From Candidatus Nealsoniibacteriota bacterium (GTDB lineage Bacteria; Patescibacteriota; Minisyncoccia; Minisyncoccales; MHMH01): a DNA stretch of 15,119 nt. This document shows, piece by piece, positions 6,490 through 12,972 of this stretch. The notes beneath the pieces are model-generated. The model was not told the origin of the DNA. It ran no database searches and saw nothing but the letters and a program-made list of their open reading frames with translations. The stretch's first letter is position 1, and each line of letters begins with the position of its first letter. The stretch lies in NCBI GenBank assembly GCA_016186525.1, contig JACPLM010000011.1:10830-25948 (forward strand), written 5' to 3'. Made by a program: the position numbers and the translations under genes.

Positions 6490-6580
6490 AGAGAGGCATT
6501 CCCTAGGGACGAAACCCTTTGGTAGTCCTCTCATCGTGATACTTTAATGATATCAAATATAAAATATCTTGTCAAGTATC
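6490..6580 (+). other. structured leader between the NYN gene and tkt
   Basis: Two stem-loops can be drawn. The first is closed by GAGAGG (6491-6496) with CCTCTC (6527-6532), and inside it a CC/GGG arm at about 6502-6508 pairs with CCC/GG at 6515-6522. The second pairs GATACTT (6538-6544) with AAGTATC (6574-6580) and, nested within, GATAT (6549-6553) with ATATC (6564-6568). Neither is followed by a T run, so they do not look like intrinsic terminators. A regulatory leader or RNA-processing site for tkt is possible. This is structure by eye only. Confidence 0.4.
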
Positions 6581-6593
6581 CTTCTGAAATTTT

Positions 6594-8378
6594 ATGCCAA
6601 CGATAAAACAACTTGAATTAATGGCTAATAAATTAAGGATTCATTCCTTGGAATCCACTACCGAGGCTGGCTCCGGCCACGCGACCTCGTCTTTATCGTG
6701 CGCTGAAATAATGAGCTGTCTTTTTTTCTCTGTTCTGGGTAAAAATGACGAATTTGTTCTTTCAAAGGGCCACGCAGCTCCTATTTTGTGGGCAGCTTTG
6801 GCTGAAGCCGGCTGTTTTCCCAGGGAAGAATTGAAGAATTTAAGGAAATTAGGCAGTTTTCTGGAGGGCCATCCCACGGCCCGCATACCATGGGTGAGGG
6901 TGGCTACCGGCTCTTTGGGCCAGGGATTATCAGCTGGCGTTGGCATGGCTTTGGCTAAAAAATTAAAAAAAGAAAAAGGCAAAATTTTCGTCCTTTTAGG
7001 AGACGGCGAATGCGCCGAGGGTTCTGTCTGGGAGGCGGCTAATGCTGCTGCCTACCACTGCCTTGATAATATTTTAGCTATTATTGACGTTAATAGACTA
7101 GGGCAGTCTGGCGAAACAATGCACGGCCACAATTTAGAAAAGTATAAAAAGAAATTTGAAGCATTCGGCTGGCAAGCGGTTATTGCCAAAGGCCATAGTG
7201 TCAAGGAAATTCTGTCTGCTTTTAGAAAAGCCGATAAAACAAAAAAACCTTTTATTATTATTGCCAAAACCATCAAGGGGAAGGGTGTTTCTTTCCTTGA
7301 GAATAAAGAGGGCTGGCACGGCAAGGCCTTAAAAAAAGACGAACTGGAAAAAGCGCTTCAAGAAATCGGCAAAGCAAATATTACCTTGCCGTCAAAGTTT
7401 GAATGCCCGAAGAAGTTGGATTATAAGTTTTTTGATTTTAAGCTGAATGATTATAAGTTGGGTGAAGCTGTTTCTACCAGAGAGGCCTACGGCAGAGCTT
7501 TGGTGAATTTAGGCAAAGCAAATAAAGACGCAGTGGTTATTGATGGAGACGTTAAAAACTCCACTATGACCGAATACTTTTTCAAAGAATTCCCGGAAAG
7601 GTCTTTCCAATCTTTTATCGCCGAGCAAAATATGGCGGGCATGGCCGTGGGCTTTTCAGCCATGGGATTGAACCCGTATGTGGCGACCTTTTCCGCTTTT
7701 TTGAGCAGAGCCCATGATTTTATAAGAATGGCTAATTATTCTTTCGCCAATATTAAATTTGCAGGGTCGCACTCCGGAATCAGCATAGGCCAGGACGGAC
7801 CTTCTCAAATGGGGCTTGAAGATATTCCCATATTCTTGAATATTCCAGGCGCAATTGTCCTTTATCCTTCAGACGCCGTATCCGCAGAGTATTTACTGAA
7901 AGAAACCGCTAAATTCAAGGGAATTTCTTATTTAAGGACAACTAGAGAAAAAACAAAGGTGATTTATGATAATGGCGAGAAGTTTCCAGTTGGTAGTTTT
8001 AAGATTTGGAAAAATGAAAAGGAAGATAAAGCGTTAGTTATTGCCGCAGGTGTTACTCTGCACGAAGCTCTGAAGGCCCAGGATATTTTATTAAAAGAAA
8101 AGAATATTTCAATCAGAGTAATTGACCTCTATTCTTTGGCTCCCCTTGATTCTGAAGCGTTGATTAAAGAGGCCCAGGCCTGTCAGAACAATGTTATTGT
8201 TGTTGAGGACCATTACTGCTCCGCTTTGGGTTTTGTGGTTTCTGCGGCTTTAGGGAAAATTAAAAATCTTTGCGTGAAAAAAATGCCCGAATCCGGCAAG
8301 CCGGAAGAATTAATGGGAAAATACGGCATCGATGCCTCGGCTATAATTAAAGCAGTGAGTGATACTACTCGGCAGTAA
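6594..8378 (+). CDS. tkt: transketolase, full length, human-type
   Basis: Moves two-carbon ketol units between sugar phosphates using thiamine diphosphate (ThDP). The single 594-residue chain holds both halves of the enzyme: GSGHATS (27-33), LSKGHAAP (56-63), ATGSLGQGL (104-112), the ThDP motif GDGECAEGSVWEA (136-148) with the distal Asn167 in DVNRLGQ, then SFIAEQNMAG (340-349) with catalytic Glu344, SIGQDGPSQM, and the C-terminal VEDHY...SGKPEELM region. Length and wording (DVNRLGQS, AEQNM, GPSQMxLED, SGKPxELL) match animal-type transketolase more than the E. coli type of about 660 residues. Bacterial split versions encode two subunits; here they are one gene. No SD precedes ATG 6594. The last six codons and the stop lie in the left arm of the inverted repeat starting at 8360, so the C-terminal tail may derive from it. 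Confidence 0.93.
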   Translation: MPTIKQLELMANKLRIHSLESTTEAGSGHATSSLSCAEIMSCLFFSVLGKNDEFVLSKGHAAPILWAALAEAGCFPREELKNLRKLGSFLEGHPTARIPWVRVATGSLGQGLSAGVGMALAKKLKKEKGKIFVLLGDGECAEGSVWEAANAAAYHCLDNILAIIDVNRLGQSGETMHGHNLEKYKKKFEAFGWQAVIAKGHSVKEILSAFRKADKTKKPFIIIAKTIKGKGVSFLENKEGWHGKALKKDELEKALQEIGKANITLPSKFECPKKLDYKFFDFKLNDYKLGEAVSTREAYGRALVNLGKANKDAVVIDGDVKNSTMTEYFFKEFPERSFQSFIAEQNMAGMAVGFSAMGLNPYVATFSAFLSRAHDFIRMANYSFANIKFAGSHSGISIGQDGPSQMGLEDIPIFLNIPGAIVLYPSDAVSAEYLLKETAKFKGISYLRTTREKTKVIYDNGEKFPVGSFKIWKNEKEDKALVIAAGVTLHEALKAQDILLKEKNISIRVIDLYSLAPLDSEALIKEAQACQNNVIVVEDHYCSALGFVVSAALGKIKNLCVKKMPESGKPEELMGKYGIDASAIIKAVSDTTRQ

Positions 8379-8513
8379 GCTACAAAGAACCGGCTATCCC
8401 TCGCCCTGCGGCTCGGGTAGCCTGCATTCTCGCCCCGCCACCCTCGTTTCACTCGGGGCCATGCTGGCGGGGCTCCGAAAACTTCTTTTTAAGCTTACTG
8501 CCGAGCAGTATCA
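8360..8513. repeat. GC-rich composite palindrome with 22-base terminal inverted repeats
   Basis: Bases 8360-8381 and 8492-8513 are inverted repeats of 22 bases with one mismatch. The 110 bases between them are far richer in G+C than the surrounding DNA and contain two further hairpins. Hairpin A pairs GGCTA (8392-8396), CCC (8398-8400) and GCC (8403-8405) with GGC, GGG and TAGCC at 8410-8422. Hairpin B pairs GCCCCGCCA (8432-8440) perfectly with TGGCGGGGC (8465-8473), with an apical stem 8442-8446/8454-8458. The whole could fold as a three-way junction. No reading frame of note and no clear target-site duplication was seen. It resembles a MITE- or REP-like mobile palindrome. A TTTTT at 8486-8490 after hairpin B could also end transcription. 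Confidence 0.75.
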
Positions 8514-8520
8514 ATAGTTT

Positions 8521-8526
8521 TATAAT
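8521..8526 (+). promoter_or_regulatory. possible -10 box for transaldolase
   Basis: A perfect TATAAT lies 15 bases before the transaldolase ATG, just past the composite palindrome, but no good -35 box is found 15-19 bases upstream. If used, the leader would be only about eight bases long, with no SD. Confidence 0.35.
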
Positions 8527-8541
8527 TATTAATTTTAAAAT

Positions 8542-9354
8542 ATGCAAATATTTATTGATTCAGCCAAATTAGAAGAAATAAAAGAGGCCTATGACTCCGG
8601 CATTTTAGATGGAGTGACCACCAATCCTTCTTTGATTAAAAAAGCCGCAGAGGGATTGAAGGAAAACGGCCAAAATCTGGATATGGCAGATTATATTAAA
8701 AAAATATTGGCCACGGCTAAAACAGCCAGGGTAAGTTTGGAAGTTACAGAGTATGTTTACGATAAAATGGTTGAGCAGGGGAGAAAGCTTTTCAAAATGT
8801 TTAATCCAGTCGCTAAAAATGTTTATATTAAAATTCCTGCCAATCCGTCATTTGAAGGAGAAAAGGGCAAGGAGTTTGATGGTTTGAGGGCTATAAAAAC
8901 ATTATCAGCAGAAGGAATACCGATAAACTGCACTTTAATATTTACTCCGGAGCAGGCCTTATTGGCGACCAAAGCAGGCGCTAAAATAGTCAGCCCCTTT
9001 TCCGGAAGAATTGACGATTACATCAGGACTTTGAATAATATCCCTTTTGATAAGTCCGACTATTTTCCGGCAGAGGGAAAAGACGGCTTGAATGACAATG
9101 GCATTGTTTCTGGTGTTGATTTGGCGCGGCATATCGTCGAGATTTTTAAAAAACACAACATTAAGGCAGAAGTTTTGGCGGCCAGCATGAGAAACGCAAG
9201 GCAGGTTAGGGAAGCTGCTTTAGCCGGAGCTGACATCGCTACCATTCCTTTTGGCGTGATTAAGGAATTAATGTCGCACTACAAAACCCGCGAGGGGATG
9301 AGGAATTTTACCGACGATGCCATCCCGGAATATATTAATTTGACTCAAAAATAA
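8542..9354 (+). CDS. tal: transaldolase of the FSA/TalC type, enlarged
   Basis: Transfers dihydroxyacetone units between sedoheptulose-7-phosphate and glyceraldehyde-3-phosphate, or acts as a fructose-6-phosphate aldolase; the sequence alone does not separate these. FIDSAKLEEI (4-13, with Asp6), GVTTNPSLI (24-32), VYIKIP (94-99, Schiff-base Lys97), GIPINCTLIFTPEQALLA (125-142), SPFSGRIDD (151-159), AASMRNARQV (213-222) and ATIPFGVI (233-240) are in family order. At 270 residues it is about 50 longer than usual FSA/TalC proteins. The extra length lies in a loop after the TTNPS motif (33-50), an EGEKGKEF insert before the next helix (105-112) and a 160-188 insert. With tkt, rpe and rpiB it points to the transaldolase role. 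No SD precedes the ATG. Confidence 0.9.
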   Translation: MQIFIDSAKLEEIKEAYDSGILDGVTTNPSLIKKAAEGLKENGQNLDMADYIKKILATAKTARVSLEVTEYVYDKMVEQGRKLFKMFNPVAKNVYIKIPANPSFEGEKGKEFDGLRAIKTLSAEGIPINCTLIFTPEQALLATKAGAKIVSPFSGRIDDYIRTLNNIPFDKSDYFPAEGKDGLNDNGIVSGVDLARHIVEIFKKHNIKAEVLAASMRNARQVREAALAGADIATIPFGVIKELMSHYKTREGMRNFTDDAIPEYINLTQK

Positions 9355-9382
9355 TTTCTATAAAATTTCAGCTAAAAATTTG

Positions 9383-9409
9383 TTGACTTTTGGCTGGTTT
9401 TGTTATAAA
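9383..9409 (+). promoter_or_regulatory. promoter of the 86-residue gene
   Basis: TTGACT (9383-9388), a 15-base spacer and TATAAA (9404-9409) preceded by TG at 9401-9402. Spacing is slightly short, but both boxes are good. The leader of about 40 bases contains the SD at 9439-9444. Confidence 0.6.
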
Positions 9410-9454
9410 TTGCCAAAGAGCGCCTTGAAATACAATACGGGAGGAAAAGAAAAA

Positions 9455-9715
9455 ATGAGAATAAGGTTTGAGTTTATAGACGGCAGCCAAGAGATTTATG
9501 ATGCTGATAAAATAACTATTATAACCGATCCATTCGCCGGGGAGCATACATTGGAAAGGGAAATTGACCAAGCATTAATGAGGGGAGGAATTATTGAGGT
9601 TCCCCCGCCGCCAAAGTGCTCCTTGATTGAGAAGATAAAAATTAATTTTCATGCCGTAAAGAAAGTAACTCTGATAAAAGATGAACAGAGATCGGCAAAA
9701 AGCTCAGGGAGATAA
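9455..9715 (+). CDS. small protein of unknown function, 86 residues
   Basis: I do not recognise this protein. The start is ATG 9455, ten bases after a strong GGGAGG (9439-9444); the frame is open further upstream but only across the promoter. The N-terminal half looks like a small beta-rich domain (RIRFEFIDGSQEIYDADKITIIT), followed by an acidic helix (EREIDQAL), a GGIIEVPPPPKC segment with a proline run and the only Cys, and a basic tail (KKVTLIKD, then Lys/Ser/Arg-rich). There is no signal peptide or membrane segment. It has its own promoter and terminator, so it is a single-gene unit between the transaldolase and ftsZ. The clear SD, promoter and terminator make a real gene likely despite its size. 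Confidence 0.75.
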   Translation: MRIRFEFIDGSQEIYDADKITIITDPFAGEHTLEREIDQALMRGGIIEVPPPPKCSLIEKIKINFHAVKKVTLIKDEQRSAKSSGR

Positions 9716-9737
9716 TATTTAATTAAATAATTTTTGA

Positions 9738-9769
9738 CAAAGGCGGGGGCATTGACCTCCGCTTTTTTG
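9738..9769 (+). terminator. rho-independent terminator after the 86-residue gene
   Basis: GCGGGGG (9743-9749) pairs with CCTCCGC (9756-9762) with one wobble across a six-base loop, followed by TTTTTT (9763-9768). Confidence 0.8.
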
Positions 9770-9770
9770 T

Positions 9771-9798
9771 TTGACATAATTGAAATTGAGGTTAATAA
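9771..9798 (+). promoter_or_regulatory. promoter of the ftsZ-galU-nnrD-trxB-eno-gpmA operon
   Basis: A perfect TTGACA (9771-9776), a 16-base spacer and TAATAA (9793-9798), directly after the preceding terminator. The -10 is a weak match. Only nine bases separate it from the ftsZ ATG at 9808, so the mRNA would be leaderless or nearly so. Confidence 0.55.
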
Positions 9799-9807
9799 GT
9801 TAAATTT

Positions 9808-11196
9808 ATGGCTAAAAAAATGAAAAAAGCGAAGCCCCATCGGCGCAGTTCGGGGCAAGCAAAAAAACCAAGCAGGCCAGCCGATGAAAACAGTGAAGTT
9901 ATGCACAAAACTAAAATAAGGGTTATCGGCGTTGGCGGCGGAGGCGGCTCCATTGTTTCAGAAATCGCCCCCCATATTAAAAAGGCGGATTTTACGGTTG
10001 CCAATACGGATATGCAGGCGCTGAAGGAAATTGGGAAAAAAGTCCGCACTTTTCAATTCGGCCAAAATTCAACCCATGGATTGGGCTGCGGAATGGATCC
10101 TAAAATAGGGCAGAAAGCCGCCAGAGACGCTAAAGAAAAAGTAGCCAATCTTTTTAAGGGCGTTGACTTGGCGATTTTAGTTTCTTCTTTAGGTGGAGGA
10201 ACGGGCTCCGGCGCTGTTCCTGAATTCGCCAAGATCGCTAAAGAGCTTGGGATAATGACCTTTGGAATTTTTACTTTGCCGTTTAAATTTGAAGGAGTGA
10301 AGAAAGCGCAGATTGCCAGGAGCAGTTTGGAAAAAATAACTCCGAATTTAAACGCTTTTTCGGTTATTCCCAATGAAAATATTTTTCAGCTTATAAATAA
10401 AGATACCCCGATAATGGAGGCCTTTTCCGTCATAAATAGGCGCCTTTCAGACAATATCAGGGGGTTGATTGAAATAATTTATCTTCCCGGCATTGTCAAT
10501 ATTGATTTTGCCGATATCAGGACGATTTTGGACGGCAAAGGAAAATTAGCTTATCTAAATAGCGCAATCGGAGACGGGGAAAATCGCGCAGAAGAAGCAT
10601 TAAAAGACCTTTTAAACAGCCCCCTTAACGAGTACGACATTGATGGAGCAGAAAAAATCGTTTTTGACATTACGGCCTCTAAAGAATTAAGAATGCAGGA
10701 AGTGGAAATGATCAGCCGGACTATTTCTGATTTTAACCGCCGGGCAAAGATTATTTTCGGCGTTTCCCAGGACAATAATTATGAAGGAAAGCTTCGAATT
10801 ACTTTATTGGCCGTAGGCTGCGGCAAAGAGCCAGAGAAAGTTGCCAAGGATCCGGAAGATAAGCCAAAACCAAAACCTAATGCAGAGTCCGCGCCTGAAA
10901 TAAAACCTGCGCCAAAAACCCTGCCTATCGGCAAGCGGGCAAAAAAGAAAAATCAGCCGGGAAATAAGAAAAAAATTGCGAAGGCAAAGCAACCCAATCA
11001 AAAAATCAAGAAAGAATCCCTGCCTCAAAAAGTAAAAGTTATTTCTGCGGAGAAAAAAAGCGCAGATAGCAAGCCATTCGGCAGAAAAAATGCCCTTGAT
11101 TTAAAAAAAGAAGCGGAGGATGTTGAAAATGAGCTTCTCGAAGAAGAGAAAAAATGGGAAGTGCCCGCATTTTTGCGCCGCCAGGAAAATCAATAA
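9808..11196 (+). CDS. ftsZ: cell-division tubulin homologue FtsZ
   Basis: GTP-binding tubulin homologue that forms the division ring. The 462-residue protein has a basic N-terminal extension (1-34), then IRVIGVGGGGG (37-47), VANTDMQAL (64-72), GLGCGMDPKIG (91-101), the tubulin signature GGGTGSG (129-135), FEGVKK (161-166), VIPNENIFQLINKDTP (186-201), the T7 synergy loop NIDFAD (231-236) and GENRAEEAL (257-265). A Lys/Pro/Ala-rich linker (about 340-440) follows, then a conserved C-terminal peptide VPAFLRR (452-458), which in other bacteria binds FtsA, ZipA or similar partners. It is longer than the usual 350-400 residues because of the N-terminal extension and linker. There is no SD before ATG 9808; Met32 (9901) is an alternative start that would drop the basic extension. 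It heads a metabolic operon, with no ftsA nearby. Confidence 0.92.
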   Translation: MAKKMKKAKPHRRSSGQAKKPSRPADENSEVMHKTKIRVIGVGGGGGSIVSEIAPHIKKADFTVANTDMQALKEIGKKVRTFQFGQNSTHGLGCGMDPKIGQKAARDAKEKVANLFKGVDLAILVSSLGGGTGSGAVPEFAKIAKELGIMTFGIFTLPFKFEGVKKAQIARSSLEKITPNLNAFSVIPNENIFQLINKDTPIMEAFSVINRRLSDNIRGLIEIIYLPGIVNIDFADIRTILDGKGKLAYLNSAIGDGENRAEEALKDLLNSPLNEYDIDGAEKIVFDITASKELRMQEVEMISRTISDFNRRAKIIFGVSQDNNYEGKLRITLLAVGCGKEPEKVAKDPEDKPKPKPNAESAPEIKPAPKTLPIGKRAKKKNQPGNKKKIAKAKQPNQKIKKESLPQKVKVISAEKKSADSKPFGRKNALDLKKEAEDVENELLEEEKKWEVPAFLRRQENQ

Positions 11197-11207
11197 TATA
11201 AAAAAGC

Positions 11208-12089
11208 ATGTCAGATATTAAAAAAGCTATCATTCCAATCGCCGGATTAGGGACAAGATTATTGCCTCTTTCAAAGGCTGTGCCAAAAGAGTTTTTGCCC
11301 TTAGCTGATAAATCTACAATTCAATATCTTTTAGAAGAAGCCAGAGCTTCCGGCATTCAGGAGGTCGTTTTTGTGGTTTCGGCCGGCAAGCAGCGCGAGA
11401 TTTCATCGTATTTTAATCCATCTCAAAAATTGGAAAAATTCCTTCAAGATAAGAAAAAAGAAGATATTTTAGAAGAACTAAATCAATTAAAAGAACTTTC
11501 TAAGAGTATTACTTTCTCTTTCGCCACCCAGAAAGAGCCGTTGGGCGACGGCCATGCTGTTTTACAGGCTAAAAGATATCTTCAGGAGCCTTGCGGAGTT
11601 TTTTTCGCCGATGACGTGGTAGATGCAAAAACACCGTGCCTTACTCAGCTGCTGGAAGTTTTTCAAACTTGCCAAAAACCAGTCATCGCCCTTAAAAAAT
11701 TGCCGAAAGAAAAATTGCCTCATTACGGCGTAGTCGGAGTGGAAAAAATTGCCTCGCGTCTTTATAAAATTAAAGAAATCGTTGAAAAGCCGGCCGTAGA
11801 TTCTGCTCCTTCTGATTTAGCGATAGTGGGAAGGTATGTTATTACTCCGGAAGTTTTTGAATTTCTTAAAAATACTCCGCGCAATGAAAAAGGCGAAATT
11901 ATTTTAGCTCAAGCCCTTAAAAACATGATTCAGTCCGGCAAGACAGTTTACGGTTATGAGATTGAGGGCGAGTGGCTGGAGTGCGGAGACAAACTCCGCT
12001 GGATGAAATCAAATCTTTATTTTTCCCTGCATCATCCATCGTACGGGGAAGAATTAAGAAAGTTTTTAAAAGAAACAAAGAATTTATAA
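11208..12089 (+). CDS. galU: UTP-glucose-1-phosphate uridylyltransferase
   Basis: Makes UDP-glucose from UTP and glucose-1-phosphate, a precursor for surface polysaccharides. The 293 residues are normal length. IPIAGLGTRLLPLSKAVPKE (9-28) is the nucleotide-binding loop with the substrate Lys27, EPLGDGHAVLQA (109-120) and FFADDVVD (131-138) follow the GalU pattern (LPDDxI in most), and YGVVGVE (172-178), IVEKP (190-194) and VGRYVITPEVFEFL (206-219) are typical. It starts 11 bases after ftsZ, with no SD. A dTDP-glucose pyrophosphorylase is less likely, because the GLGTRLLP and PLGDGHA motifs are those of GalU. Confidence 0.92.
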   Translation: MSDIKKAIIPIAGLGTRLLPLSKAVPKEFLPLADKSTIQYLLEEARASGIQEVVFVVSAGKQREISSYFNPSQKLEKFLQDKKKEDILEELNQLKELSKSITFSFATQKEPLGDGHAVLQAKRYLQEPCGVFFADDVVDAKTPCLTQLLEVFQTCQKPVIALKKLPKEKLPHYGVVGVEKIASRLYKIKEIVEKPAVDSAPSDLAIVGRYVITPEVFEFLKNTPRNEKGEIILAQALKNMIQSGKTVYGYEIEGEWLECGDKLRWMKSNLYFSLHHPSYGEELRKFLKETKNL

Positions 12090-12107
12090 TTAAATATTTT
12101 TAATAGC

Positions 12108-12971
12108 ATGCTTGAAGTTTCAAAAGATATTTTAAAAGATATTTATAAGCCAAGGCCGGCTGATTCCAGGAAATATGACTTTGGGATGCTGGTAGTGATC
12201 GGCGGGTCTGATTTTTATTCCGGTTCCCCGGCTCTTGTTTCGATGGCAGCTTTCAGGGCGGGTGTCGACATGGTTAGAATTTTAGCCCCAAAAAGAGCGG
12301 CAGATATTATCGCCTCTTTCTCTCCGAATTTAGCAGCTTACCCATTAGAGGGTAAATGGCTTGATAGGCCGGATTTGTCAACCGTCATTTCAATGACAGA
12401 ATCAGCTAAAATCGTAGCTAGGGGTAATGCGGCGGTTGTGATAGGCGGAGGATTGGGCAGGAGCAAAGAAACCCAAGAAACAATTTTAGAATATTTATCG
12501 AAGGTTTCCTTGCCTGTTGTGGTTGATACAGACGCAATTTATGCCGTGGCCAAGAGGCCGGATGTTTTTCAAGGAAAAAATTTCCTTTTTACTCCCCATG
12601 GCTATGAATTTTTTGTGCTAACAGGCAAGGAAGTTGTTGGCAAATCAGACGAAGAAAGAATTAAGGCTGTTCAAGAAGAAGCATTGAGGATGGGAACGAC
12701 AATTTTACTTAAAGGCAGAATAGATATTATTTCCAACGGCAAAGAAACGGTTATTAATAAAACAGGCACTCCCTATATGACTACTGGGGGGTGCGGCGAT
12801 ACTTTAGCCGGCATTGCCGGAGCTTTGATGGCCCGCGGCGTAAGCCCGTTTTTAGCGGGACAAGCCGCAGCTTACATTAATGGGAAAGCAGGAGAAGCAG
12901 CCGGCCAAACCAAGAAGGACGGTCTAATAGCTACCGATCTAATTGAAGCAATTCCCGAAATTTTACACTAA
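12108..12971 (+). CDS. nnrD: ADP-dependent NAD(P)HX dehydratase (YjeF C-terminal family)
   Basis: Repairs the hydrated, damaged forms of NADH and NADPH by ADP-dependent dehydration. The 287-residue protein has the ribokinase-like fold of the NnrD/CARKD family: DFGMLVVIGGSDFYSGSPAL (24-43), AAFRAGVDMV (47-56), VVIGGGLGRS (110-119), VVVDTDAIY (137-145), FTPHGYEF (161-168, LTPHxGE in most), LLKGRIDII (200-208) and the phosphate-binding GGCGDTLAG (227-235) with Asp231. There is no N-terminal epimerase (NnrE) domain and none is seen nearby. The start ATG 12108 lies 18 bases after galU with no SD. The trxB-like gene begins one base after its stop, so translation is probably coupled. A different small-molecule kinase of the same fold is a less likely alternative. 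Confidence 0.85.
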   Translation: MLEVSKDILKDIYKPRPADSRKYDFGMLVVIGGSDFYSGSPALVSMAAFRAGVDMVRILAPKRAADIIASFSPNLAAYPLEGKWLDRPDLSTVISMTESAKIVARGNAAVVIGGGLGRSKETQETILEYLSKVSLPVVVDTDAIYAVAKRPDVFQGKNFLFTPHGYEFFVLTGKEVVGKSDEERIKAVQEEALRMGTTILLKGRIDIISNGKETVINKTGTPYMTTGGCGDTLAGIAGALMARGVSPFLAGQAAAYINGKAGEAAGQTKKDGLIATDLIEAIPEILH

Positions 12972-12972
12972 A

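Noticed and set aside
6490..6540. Intrinsic terminator after the NYN gene
   Set aside because: The stem is present but no T run follows on the plus strand.
8360..8513. tRNA-like cloverleaf or CRISPR repeat
   Set aside because: The three-way junction outline is superficially tRNA-like, but no T-loop, anticodon arm or CCA end is visible, and there is only one unit with no spacers.
9734..9739. A TTGACA as a promoter -35 box
   Set aside because: It lies in the terminator lead and has no -10 box at a suitable distance; the TTGACA at 9771 is better placed.
10804..11028. Minus-strand Phe/Leu-rich open frame that looks like a membrane protein
   Set aside because: It is the reverse complement of the Lys/Pro-rich FtsZ linker; A-rich coding DNA yields Phe- and Leu-rich shadows.
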